The translations under genes and the position numbers were made by a program. Under the pieces are notes generated by a model, which was given only the letters and a program-made list of their open reading frames with translations, searched no databases and was not told the origin of the DNA. Of a stretch of DNA of 64,000 nt, positions 41,651-49,504 are shown in pieces. Origin of the DNA: Microbispora triticiradicis (lineage in GTDB: Bacteria; Actinomycetota; Actinomycetes; Streptosporangiales; Streptosporangiaceae); contig QFZU02000192.1 of assembly GCA_003260025.2 (NCBI GenBank), positions 30,556 through 94,555 on the forward strand, read 5' to 3'. Each line of letters begins with the position of its first letter. Positions within the stretch are counted from its first letter, which is position 1.

Positions 41651-42688
41651 CTACGGCTGGGTGGCGGGCTGGCTGAGCGCCTTCTGGTAGTCGTCGGGGT
41701 AGTTCGCGTAACGCCGATCGGAGATCAGGCGGCCGGTCTCGCGGTCGCCGTCCAGCAGGCGGGTGGTGACGAGCATGCGTTGCAGCCAGCGATCGGTCCC
41801 GTCGTAGCTCGGGACGATGGCGTTGCGCCCGTGGACGACCCGCGAGTTGTCGAGGACGAGCAGGTCTCCCGTGACCAGCGGGACGTCGGTGGCGATGGCC
41901 AGGACCCGCCGGGACAGCTCGTCCAGCGTCCGTTGCGACTCCTCGTCGATCGCGACGAGGTCGCCGACGTACTCGATCACCCGCGTGCCGTCCCGGAAAC
42001 TGATGATCGGCTGCGGCTCGGTGAGCCCGCGCCCGTCGATGACGACCACCGGGTTGTCGGTCTCGAACGCGTACCGCGCCTGGGCGAGCACCGCCAGATC
42101 GGCCTCGTCCAGCGAGTCGACCACCCGGGTGATGTCGGCGACCCGGGTCTTGGCCTGACCGGTCGGATCGCCCCGCAGGCAGAGCAGGGCGAGATAGTCG
42201 GGGGACACGTCGCGGAAGGGCGTCTCGGTGTGCAGGAGGAACTCCACCGCGTTGGACCCGAACTGCAGATCGCGATGGGCCCGGATCGGGTACTTGTTGT
42301 GGACCAGATGACCGGAGTCCCACTCCAGGTAGCTGAACGGCTCGCCGAGCAGGTCGACCACGCCGGCGAGCAACGCCTCGGTGCCCACCGCGGTGAGTTC
42401 GGGCAGCGAGGAGAAGGACCGTCCTGGTGTGGGCGGCAGGTCGCGGACGATCGGCAGGTTGCGGAGGAGCAGCGCGCCGGGCGCCCGGCGGAGCCGGAGG
42501 GCCTCCACCGCCGCGCGCACCCCTGCGGGGAGCACGCCCCGGTTCCGGCGGACCTGCGCCAGGAAGGTCTCGAACTCGTCGTACGGATTGGCGTCGACGG
42601 AGGCGATCCCGGCCCTGAGGGCCTCTCTTTCCACGTCTGTAAGCTCGACGACGGGGATTTCTGTCAGCGGCTCAGTTGATTCGGACAT
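41651..42688 (-). CDS. Clavaminate-synthase-like Fe(II)/2-oxoglutarate oxygenase (second), first gene of operon
   Basis: The product has 345 residues. The iron motif is LLHTETPFRDVSPDYLALL and the distal His lies in NSRVVHGRNAIVPSYDGTDRW. The 2-oxoglutarate-binding Arg is in RWLQRMLVTT. It is larger than the protein at 38514, with an extra N-terminal 60 residues, but shares the HTE triad and the terminal signature, so both belong to the clavaminate-synthase/VioC/AsnO group. The C-terminus (YANYPDDYQKAL) is a usual feature of these amino acid hydroxylases. As first gene of the operon it lies about 230 bases from a candidate LuxR box. Its ribosome site is weak. Confidence 0.92.
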   Translation of the reverse strand: MSESTEPLTEIPVVELTDVEREALRAGIASVDANPYDEFETFLAQVRRNRGVLPAGVRAAVEALRLRRAPGALLLRNLPIVRDLPPTPGRSFSSLPELTAVGTEALLAGVVDLLGEPFSYLEWDSGHLVHNKYPIRAHRDLQFGSNAVEFLLHTETPFRDVSPDYLALLCLRGDPTGQAKTRVADITRVVDSLDEADLAVLAQARYAFETDNPVVVIDGRGLTEPQPIISFRDGTRVIEYVGDLVAIDEESQRTLDELSRRVLAIATDVPLVTGDLLVLDNSRVVHGRNAIVPSYDGTDRWLQRMLVTTRLLDGDRETGRLISDRRYANYPDDYQKALSQPATQP

Positions 42689-42733
42689 GGCGGAAATCCG
42701 TTCCGTAGCGGAGGAGTACGCGTGCCGGGCCTG

Positions 42734-42814
42734 TCATTCCCGCCCGGGTCCTCGTAATTCCGGGCGCGGAAAACCGGGGCTGAGTCGATCCGGGTTCCGA
42801 GGTGCGCGGGTCAT
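42734..42814 (-). CDS. Possible 26-residue leader or precursor peptide (very tentative)
   Basis: In the long leader before the oxygenase operon an ATG at 42814 follows GGAGAGG and opens 26 codons ending at 42734. The peptide is Arg/Pro-rich (7 Arg, 6 Pro). Against it, third-position GC is only about 56%, far below the neighbours, and it has a rare TTA codon. It could be a leader peptide, a small product gene or chance. Confidence 0.2.
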   Translation of the reverse strand: MTRAPRNPDRLSPGFPRPELRGPGRE

Positions 42815-42916
42815 ACCTCTCCTATCGCACACGCCTCCTCGGATTGCACACGCCGCCGGCCCGGCGGCCGGTTTCAACGCAGTTGATTTAACATGCCCCT
42901 TCTTGCGGCGTCATTG

Positions 42917-42930
42917 GGGAAAACCCTGAA
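42917..42930. promoter_or_regulatory. LuxR-type box upstream of the oxygenase operon
   Basis: GGGAAAACCCTGAA reads TTCAGGGTTTTCCC on the minus strand, identical over 14 bases to the site at 45802-45815. On the operon strand an AT-rich hexamer TTAAAT (42891-42886) is centred 33 bases downstream of the box centre, a class II activator spacing. Related LuxR activators of the PimM type bind GGGAWWTCCC. Confidence 0.65.
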
Positions 42931-42956
42931 ACGCCGTGATCGGACGCGGATCGTCG

Positions 42957-45701
42957 TCAGCCGTGCCCGGGGGTCCGCCTGCCGGAGTTCATGCGCAGCG
43001 CGAGTTCGGTGCGGCTGCGCACCCCGAGCTTGCGATAGACGCTGGACAGATGGCTCTCCACGGTCTTCACCCCGATCGCCAGCTCCCTGGCGATCTCCTG
43101 GTTCGTCCGGCCCTCGGCGGCCAGCGCGGCGACCTGCGCCTCCGACATGGTCAGGCGGTCGGGCGGGGTGAGCCTCGACCGCGGCTCGCCTCTCCCCGCC
43201 CACCACTCGGCACCGATCTTGGTGAAGATCCTCGACGCCCGTTCCATGGTGCGCCGCGCGGCCTCCCGCCGGCGCAGGCGGCTCTGTGACCTGCTGAGCG
43301 CGAGCAGGGCACGGCCGAGTTCGAAGGGCGCACCGGCGGCGGAGAACTCGGCCACGGCGGCCTCCAGTTCGGCGGCTCCCCGTTTCGGGGATCCGGTGGC
43401 GGTCAGCAGCACGCCGTGTGCCCGGCCGGCGAGGCCCCGCCCCAGTGGCCGGTCGGCGACGCGCACGTGCCGCTGGATCCGCTCGACGCGCTCGGCCGCC
43501 TGGTCGTACTGTCCGATCTGCACCAGCGCCTCGACGTGGTCGGCGCCCGCCGTCGGGCAGACCACGTCGAGGACGACGCCGAGGGAGCGGGACGTCTGCT
43601 CGGCGGCGTCCAGGTGCTGGACGGCCGCCATCGGGTCGCCGTCGGACAGGTCGATGAAGCCCAGCAGGGCGCGCACCGAGAGCGCGGCCAGCCTGTTGCC
43701 CGAGGTCTGGGCGATCCGCAATCCCTCGCCGGCCAGCAGCCGGGCCCTGCCCAGCTCGCCGTGCATGCCGAGCAGGAGCGCCTCGGTGAACAGGGCGGCG
43801 GACGTGGGGACGCCGGTCGCCTCCACCGCGCGCGCGGCCAGGTCCGCGTAGCGCGCCGCCGCGCGCAGATCACCGGCGAGGCATTCCACCTCGGTGGCCC
43901 AGGCCATCCCCCAGTCGGCGCAGGCCACGGTGCCGGCCTCGACGACCGCGGTGCGCAGAGCACCGAACACGGCCCGCGCCGCGGGCAGGTCGCCCAGGCA
44001 ACGGCACAGGAAGCCGTACAGGTGCGGGACCGCGAGCGAGTGCTCCGCGGGGTTGTGACGGTGTGGCACGGGCATGGCCGCCGGGGGCGGGGCGCCGCGG
44101 ATGAACTCGATCGTGGACAGCACGGAGACGGCCTCGCCGCGCGCGTCGTCGTTCCCGGACGCCTCGGTGAGGCGCAGCAGTTCCCTGGCATGCCCCTGAG
44201 CGGCGGCGAGGTCGCCTCTGTGCACGCAGTAGTACGTCAGGCCGGTCGTGATCGGGATCAGCAGGTCGGGCCGGCCGGCGGCCTCGGCACGGCCGCGCTC
44301 CAGACGCGTGATCGAACCCGCGACGTCGCCGGAATTGAAGGCGGCCTGCCCCAGGCGGAGGAGCATCTCCGAACGGACCGGCCCGGGCGGGCAGCGGCGC
44401 AGCGCGTCCTCCAGGATGTCCAGGGCCCGGGATCCGTCTCCTCCGGAGATCAGGTGGCCGGCGGCGTCGCGCCAGCGGCGCAGGCGGAGTTCGCGCTCCC
44501 CGGGGGAGGTGAGCCGGGCGGCCTGCGCCGTCATGTCGCCCGCGGTCAGCGGATCGCCACGAGCGGCGGTCAGCGTGGCGGCGGCGGCGAGCGTGTCGGC
44601 CACGACAGGGTCGGTATGGCCGGCGGTGGCGGCCAGGTGTCTCGCGCGTTCCTCCACGTCGCTCACCACCCGGGCGAGTCGCTGATGCATCTCCCGGCGC
44701 CGCAGTGGTCCGGCGACCTCGAACACCACGTTCCGGAGCAGCGGGTCGCGGAAGCGAAGGGACTCGTGTTCCAGCACGACGAGCCGCCGGGCGATCGCCT
44801 CCGCCAGCCCCGTCAACGTGCCGATCACGGTGCGGACGAGAGCGATCGTGGGCGTCTCGGCGCAGGCGACCACCAGCACCGCCTCCGCCACGGCCGGAGG
44901 CAGTGCGCGGACGCGCGCACGGAGCAGGCGCCGCAGACTCTCCGGCAGTGGGAGGTCGCCGGTCGGATAGGACCGCTCGCTCCACGCCCGGGCCGTCTCC
45001 AGGCCGAACAGGGGGTTGCCGCCACACGCCCTGTGCAGCCAGCGCAGCAGAGGCCGGGGGAAGGCCGTGCCGTAGCGGCTCTCCACCACGGCGGCCAGGG
45101 CGAGGGGGGCCAGCGGCCCGACCTCCCAGCAGGTGACCCGCTCGGGGGGCAGCACCCGGACGAGCGTGGGCCAGGCGTCGCCCTCCGTCTCCGCGCCGAG
45201 CGTGACGAGCAGCTTCACGGGCTCGACGGTCAGGCGCCGGAGCACGAAGGTGAGCACGACCTCGGTCGCGGAGTCCAGCCATTGGAGGTCGTCGAGGGCG
45301 ATGAGCACGGGTCCTTCGGCGGACAGGTTCCTGAGCAGGTCCAGCACGGCCAGCGCCACCGCGCGCTGGTGGGGCGGCGTCCCGGGGGCCTGCTCCCACC
45401 ACAGCGTGGCGGCCAGCACGCCGCGCAGCGGCTCGCGCAGACCGCGTACGGCCTCGGAGCCCTCCAGGCCGGCGAAGAGGTCGCCGAGACCGACATAGGA
45501 CAGGCCGGTCTCGCTCAGGTCGGATCGGCAGGAGAGGACCCGGAACGACCGCTCCTTCGCGGCGGCCAGCGCGGCGGACCAGATGGTGGACTTGCCGACA
45601 CCCACGTCTCCGCCCAGCACCCCCATGGAGGGGCCGGAGACGCCGGCGTCGAGCCACGTCTCGATCGCGCGGGCCTCGTCGGCCCTGCCGGGGACGTCCA
45701 T
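42957..45701 (-). CDS. Large ATP-binding LuxR (LAL) transcriptional activator
   Basis: The product has 914 residues from ATG 45701 (GAGAGGA upstream; a GTG nine codons earlier is the alternative). The N-terminal AAA/STAND ATPase has Walker A GGDVGVGKSTIW (about residues 31-38) and Walker B VLIALDDLQWLD. The middle is a TPR-like helical sensor (about residues 380-780). The C-terminal LuxR/GerE helix-turn-helix (about 845-905) reads LTMSEAQVAALAAEGRTNQEI, then KTVESHLSSVYRKLGVRSRTE. LAL proteins are classic pathway-specific activators of actinomycete clusters. It stands between the oxygenase operon and the exporter, with a matching DNA motif on each side. Confidence 0.95.
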   Translation of the reverse strand: MDVPGRADEARAIETWLDAGVSGPSMGVLGGDVGVGKSTIWSAALAAAKERSFRVLSCRSDLSETGLSYVGLGDLFAGLEGSEAVRGLREPLRGVLAATLWWEQAPGTPPHQRAVALAVLDLLRNLSAEGPVLIALDDLQWLDSATEVVLTFVLRRLTVEPVKLLVTLGAETEGDAWPTLVRVLPPERVTCWEVGPLAPLALAAVVESRYGTAFPRPLLRWLHRACGGNPLFGLETARAWSERSYPTGDLPLPESLRRLLRARVRALPPAVAEAVLVVACAETPTIALVRTVIGTLTGLAEAIARRLVVLEHESLRFRDPLLRNVVFEVAGPLRRREMHQRLARVVSDVEERARHLAATAGHTDPVVADTLAAAATLTAARGDPLTAGDMTAQAARLTSPGERELRLRRWRDAAGHLISGGDGSRALDILEDALRRCPPGPVRSEMLLRLGQAAFNSGDVAGSITRLERGRAEAAGRPDLLIPITTGLTYYCVHRGDLAAAQGHARELLRLTEASGNDDARGEAVSVLSTIEFIRGAPPPAAMPVPHRHNPAEHSLAVPHLYGFLCRCLGDLPAARAVFGALRTAVVEAGTVACADWGMAWATEVECLAGDLRAAARYADLAARAVEATGVPTSAALFTEALLLGMHGELGRARLLAGEGLRIAQTSGNRLAALSVRALLGFIDLSDGDPMAAVQHLDAAEQTSRSLGVVLDVVCPTAGADHVEALVQIGQYDQAAERVERIQRHVRVADRPLGRGLAGRAHGVLLTATGSPKRGAAELEAAVAEFSAAGAPFELGRALLALSRSQSRLRRREAARRTMERASRIFTKIGAEWWAGRGEPRSRLTPPDRLTMSEAQVAALAAEGRTNQEIARELAIGVKTVESHLSSVYRKLGVRSRTELALRMNSGRRTPGHG

Positions 45702-45802
45702 TGATCCTCTCGACGGAAGTTTCCTCACCGGCAGCGGTCGCCGCGGCGGTGAGGAGATTCAACTACCGCGATGATCGCAACGTAACAGTTGATGCGAAAC
45801 AT

Positions 45803-45818
45803 TCAGGGTTTTCCCTGA
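45803..45818. promoter_or_regulatory. Palindromic LuxR-type box between luxR and exporter genes
   Basis: TCAGGGTTTTCCCTGA has perfect 6-base arms around TTTT. It lies in the divergent region between the LAL gene and the ABC exporter. A TTTACT hexamer at 45841-45846 is centred 33 bases to the right, the same distance as at the 42.9 kb site. Confidence 0.7.
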
Positions 45819-45926
45819 TGAAACCGCCAAGAATGTCACGTTTACTTCCTTCGGTGGAGCGGCCGCGAGTACCGCGTGCACAGGCGGACCTACGGACAAC
45901 TCTCTTACCAAAAGGTACTTCTCCCT

Positions 45927-47855
45927 TTGAATAGCCATAATTCGGTCGAGCCTGAACTGGCCGATCCCGCGTTTGCCGGACCTTTCGCCCGGGCGCCACT
46001 GACTCTGGCTGTGGAGGGCCATGATCTGTCCCGCCGGCACGGCTCCCATCTCGCCGTGGACGGCGTCTCGCTCGCGATCCCGGCGGGCGAGCGCCACGGG
46101 CTGGTCGGGCCGAACGGCGCCGGCAAGACCACGCTGATGCGCATGCTCAGCGCCACGCTCGCACCGGACCACGGATCTCTCCGGGTGCTCGGGCACGACG
46201 TGACACGCCACCCCAGGGCCGCCAAGGCGCGGATCGGCGTGGTGCCCCAGGGGATGACGCACGACAACGAGATCCTGGTGCGGGAGAACCTCACCACCTT
46301 CGGCCGCTATCACGGGCTCTCCAGGCGGCGGGCCGCCGCGCGCGCCGACGAACTGCTGGAGATGGTGGGCCTCACCGCGCACGCCCGCGCCATGCCGCAG
46401 ACACTCTCCGGCGGCATGCAGCGGCGGCTCCTGATCGCCCGTGCCCTGGTGAACGACCCGGACCTGATCCTGCTGGACGAACCGAGCACGGGACTGGACC
46501 CGGAGAGCCGGGTGATGCTGTGGGACCTGCTCGACAGACTGTGCGCCACCGGCAAGACGCTGGTCATCACCACGCACTACCTGGAGGAGGTCGAACGCCT
46601 CTGCGACAGGGTGACCGTGCTGCGCGCCGGACGGGTGCGGCACTCGTCCCACCCGCGGCGGCTGATCGCCGCGACGCTTCCGAAGTACGTGGTCGAGCTC
46701 GATCTGCCGGCCTCGGAGGCCACGGTCGCCGCGAACAAGGCCGCCGGGAACGCGGTTGCCGGGAGCACGGTTGCCGAGAACACGGTTGCCGGGAACACGG
46801 TGCCCGCGTGGGCCGGGGAGCGCGAGCGGCTCCGGGTGGGCAACCGCCTGCTGGTGTTCGGAGATTCGGTCGCCGACCTGACCAGGGACCTCGCGGCGGC
46901 CGGCGCCGGCGACCACCTCGTCCGGCCGGCGTCGCTGCAGGACGCGCTGCACGCCCTGGACCGGCGGGAGGAGACCGCACCGGCGGATCCGGCGCCGGTG
47001 ACTCCCGCCGCGCCGCCGGGCCCGGGGACAGGCCGCCGGGGTGCGGGCGACCGGCAAGGCGCGCGGCATCGCACGCGCCGTGCCCTCCCCGCGCCCTCTC
47101 CCGCCCTCGCCCGGCGGATCTGGTGGCGTGACTTCACCCTGTTCAGGAAGTCCTACCGGACCACCATCGTCCCCAACTTCTTCGAACCGGTCTTCTCGCT
47201 GGCGGCGATGGGGATCGGCCTCGGGTTCTACGTGGACGGAGCCGCCATCGGCTCGTCGTACGCGAGTTTCGTCGCTCCGGGACTGCTCGCCGTCACCGCG
47301 ATGAACGGCGCCGTCTTCGAGGTCACCTACAACGTCTTCGTACGGCTCCGGCACGCCCGCAGTTACGACGCGGCGGTGACCAGCCCCGTGGAGCCGCCCG
47401 ACATCGCGCTGGGCGAGCTGATGTGGGCGCTGACCCGATGCCTGGTCTACACCGGCGTCTACCTGGCGATCGTCGCGGCCCTGGGCTACGCGCCCGCGAG
47501 CACCGCCCCGCTCGCCGTTCCCGCCCTGCTCCCGCTCGGCCTGGTCTTCGCCTGCGCCGGACTGATCTTCACCGGCACCGTCCGCGCGATCAACGCCTAT
47601 TCCTACTTCTACACCCTGGTGCTGACCCCGCTCACTCTGCTGAGCGGGGTCTTCTTCCCCACGAAGAGGCTCCCTCCGGTGTTGCGCGCCGTGGCCGAGG
47701 TCTCTCCGCTCCACCACGGGGTGGAGCTGTCGAGAGCCCTGGTGATCACCGGCGATCTCCCGGCCGCCGCCGGGCATCTCGGCTGGCTGGTCGCGCTCTC
47801 GCTGGTCCTGCTCGGTCCCGCCCTGTACAGCCTGCAGCGGCACCTGTGCGCGTGA
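45927..47855 (+). CDS. Fused ABC exporter, NodI-like ATPase plus NodJ-like permease
   Basis: The product has about 642 residues from TTG 45927; GTG 45876 or GTG 46011 are alternatives, and codon bias only becomes strong after about 45950. The ATPase (about residues 30-290) has Walker A GPNGAGKTTLMRM, signature LSGGMQRRLLIARAL and Walker B LILLDEPSTGLD. The linker contains a short repeat (VAGSTVAENTVAGNTV). The permease (about residues 400-640) has six membrane segments and the ABC-2 pattern of NodJ (FEPVFSLAAMGIGLGFYV, GVFFPTKRLPPVLRAVAEVSP). NodI and NodJ, which export modified oligosaccharides, are normally separate proteins. Export of the pathway product is the likely role. Confidence 0.9.
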   Translation: MNSHNSVEPELADPAFAGPFARAPLTLAVEGHDLSRRHGSHLAVDGVSLAIPAGERHGLVGPNGAGKTTLMRMLSATLAPDHGSLRVLGHDVTRHPRAAKARIGVVPQGMTHDNEILVRENLTTFGRYHGLSRRRAAARADELLEMVGLTAHARAMPQTLSGGMQRRLLIARALVNDPDLILLDEPSTGLDPESRVMLWDLLDRLCATGKTLVITTHYLEEVERLCDRVTVLRAGRVRHSSHPRRLIAATLPKYVVELDLPASEATVAANKAAGNAVAGSTVAENTVAGNTVPAWAGERERLRVGNRLLVFGDSVADLTRDLAAAGAGDHLVRPASLQDALHALDRREETAPADPAPVTPAAPPGPGTGRRGAGDRQGARHRTRRALPAPSPALARRIWWRDFTLFRKSYRTTIVPNFFEPVFSLAAMGIGLGFYVDGAAIGSSYASFVAPGLLAVTAMNGAVFEVTYNVFVRLRHARSYDAAVTSPVEPPDIALGELMWALTRCLVYTGVYLAIVAALGYAPASTAPLAVPALLPLGLVFACAGLIFTGTVRAINAYSYFYTLVLTPLTLLSGVFFPTKRLPPVLRAVAEVSPLHHGVELSRALVITGDLPAAAGHLGWLVALSLVLLGPALYSLQRHLCA

Positions 47856-47875
47856 ACCGGAATTCGAGCCGCCGG

Positions 47876-49174
47876 TCAGGGCGCCAGGCGGTGCAGGTCA
47901 CGCGGGAAGAGCGTGGTCCAGCGGATGTTGTCCGCCTCGGTCAGCCGGGCCACGAACCGCTCCAGCCCGAGCGCGAACCCGCCGTGCGGCGGCATGCCGT
48001 GGGCGAACGCGGCCAGGTAGCCGGCGTAGGGCTCCGGGCTCTCCCCGCGAGCCTCCAGAGCGGCCAGGTAGTCGGAGTGGCGGTGCAGCCGCTGCCCGCC
48101 CGTGACCAGTTCCAGGCCGCGGAAGAGCAGGTCGAAGCTGTTGGAGAACTCCGGCCGCTGCGGGTCGGGGTGCGTGTAGAACGGCCGCTTGCGCATCGGA
48201 TAGCCCGTGACGAAGAGGAACTGCGAGCCGTACTCGCGCATGGCCCACTCGCACAGCCACCGCTCGTGCGCGGGGGCCAGGTCGGGCTCACCGCGCGGGT
48301 CCTCGTCGGTCTCCCGCGCCAGCAGTTCCTGCGCGTCGGCGAAGTGGATCGACGGGATCTCCTCCGGCACATCCGGCAGCTTCACTCCGAGCAGCTCCAC
48401 CGCGCCCGGGGCGCGCTCGGCGATGGTGGCGACCATCTCGGCCACCGCCTCGCGGACCACGGCCATGACGTCGCGGTGGTCGGTCACGAAGCCCAGCTCG
48501 GCGTCGAGGCTGGTGTACTGGGCCAGGTGCCGCGCCGTGTCGTGCGGTTCGGCCCGGAAGACGGGGCCGACCTCGTAGACGCGCTCGAAGACCCCGACCA
48601 TGGTCTGCTTGTAGAACTGCGGCGACTGCGCCAGGTAGGCCTTGCGGCCGAACCAGTCGAGGGCGAAGACGTTCGCCCCGGACTCGGTGGCCGACGAGAC
48701 CACCTTGGGAGTGTGCACCTCGGTGAAGCCGAGCCGGTCGAGCGCGCGGCGGTATCCCGCCACCGAGGCCGCGGAGATCTCGAACGGCGCGCGCAGCCTG
48801 GGGTGGCGAAGGGCCACCGCCGCGTTGTCGAGCACGGTGGGCAGCGCGGCCGAGACCACCGGCCGGTAGAGGTCGAACGGCGACGCGACGGCGGGCTCGG
48901 ACAGCTCGCGGACCGCCGGCGAGGTGATCTCCACTCCGCCCGGCGCCTGCTGGTTGGCGGTGACGGTCCCGGTCACCTCGATCACGGTCTCCTCGGTGAG
49001 CACCGCGAGGCGTTTCACCAGGTCCGGCTCGGCGGCGACGACCTGCACCAGACCATCCCGGTCACGCACGATGGCGAAGGTCACCGACTTCAGCGCGCGG
49101 ACGCGGTGCAGCCAGCCGGCGACGGTCACCTCTTCCCCGACATGCTTGGAGACCTGGGAGGACAGAATTCGCAT
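47876..49174 (-). CDS. aspS: Archaeal-type (non-discriminating) aspartyl-tRNA synthetase
   Basis: The product has 432 residues from ATG 49174. An N-terminal OB-fold anticodon-binding domain (VTVAGWLHRVRALKSVTFAIV, then DRDGLVQVV) is followed by a class II catalytic core: HTPKVVSSATESGANVF, AQSPQFYKQTMV, VFRAEPHDTARHLAQYTSLD and GGFALGLERFVARL (motif 3). It lacks the roughly 120-residue GAD insertion of bacterial AspRS (about 590 residues) and matches archaeal and AspRS2 enzymes that charge both tRNA-Asp and tRNA-Asn. The housekeeping aspS should be elsewhere. Its position among biosynthetic, regulator and exporter genes, behind a T-box, suggests a self-resistance or amino-acid-supply role (inference). 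Confidence 0.93.
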   Translation of the reverse strand: MRILSSQVSKHVGEEVTVAGWLHRVRALKSVTFAIVRDRDGLVQVVAAEPDLVKRLAVLTEETVIEVTGTVTANQQAPGGVEITSPAVRELSEPAVASPFDLYRPVVSAALPTVLDNAAVALRHPRLRAPFEISAASVAGYRRALDRLGFTEVHTPKVVSSATESGANVFALDWFGRKAYLAQSPQFYKQTMVGVFERVYEVGPVFRAEPHDTARHLAQYTSLDAELGFVTDHRDVMAVVREAVAEMVATIAERAPGAVELLGVKLPDVPEEIPSIHFADAQELLARETDEDPRGEPDLAPAHERWLCEWAMREYGSQFLFVTGYPMRKRPFYTHPDPQRPEFSNSFDLLFRGLELVTGGQRLHRHSDYLAALEARGESPEPYAGYLAAFAHGMPPHGGFALGLERFVARLTEADNIRWTTLFPRDLHRLAP

Positions 49175-49199
49175 GACAACTCCACAGACGAGAACCGTA

Positions 49200-49460
49200 G
49201 GTGTCCCTGTCCGGTGTGGGCGAGCAGGGACCTGTCGCTCGCGGTGCCACCACACCTTCGCCCCGCCGCCGGCGAGACCTCGTTGCGGCCCGGTCACGAG
49301 GGCCCACCGGCGGGGCATTGGGCGGCCGCCACGACGGCGCCGCCGTTCCTCCCCGCAGCTCAGAAGGGTCTTCGACCGGGGGGCGAGACCGCCTTTCCAG
49401 CGACGGCGGCTCTCTCGTGACTCGCGCGGTCCCGGCCTACTTGGCTTCGTCACAGCTTTG
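49200..49460 (-). promoter_or_regulatory. T-box riboswitch leader of the aspartyl-tRNA synthetase gene
   Basis: On the minus strand the conserved T-box TGGCACCGCG (49249-49240) lies between arms GGTGTGG (49256-49250) and CCACACC (49219-49213), with an inner GCGAGC/GCTCGC pair. The tRNA-end-binding bases TGGC pair with GCCA, so they demand a G discriminator, as in tRNA-Asp and tRNA-Asn. Upstream, AGTA (49441-49438) and GAA (49373-49371) resemble the Stem I loop-E motif, directly followed by GAC (49370-49368), an aspartate specifier. GTCCCTG and CAGGGAC (about 49231-49203) can form a competing helix. There is no T-run, so translational control is possible. Confidence 0.8.
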
Positions 49461-49466
49461 CTCCCG

Positions 49467-49472
49467 ATCATA
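49467..49472 (-). promoter_or_regulatory. -10 element for the T-box leader
   Basis: TATGAT on the minus strand, about 30 bases before the AGTA motif of the leader. The -35 region overlaps the start of the divergent ABC transporter gene and is weak. Confidence 0.45.
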
Positions 49473-49504
49473 GTCGAGATCGGCTCAGGGAGCGGAAGGA
49501 ACGC

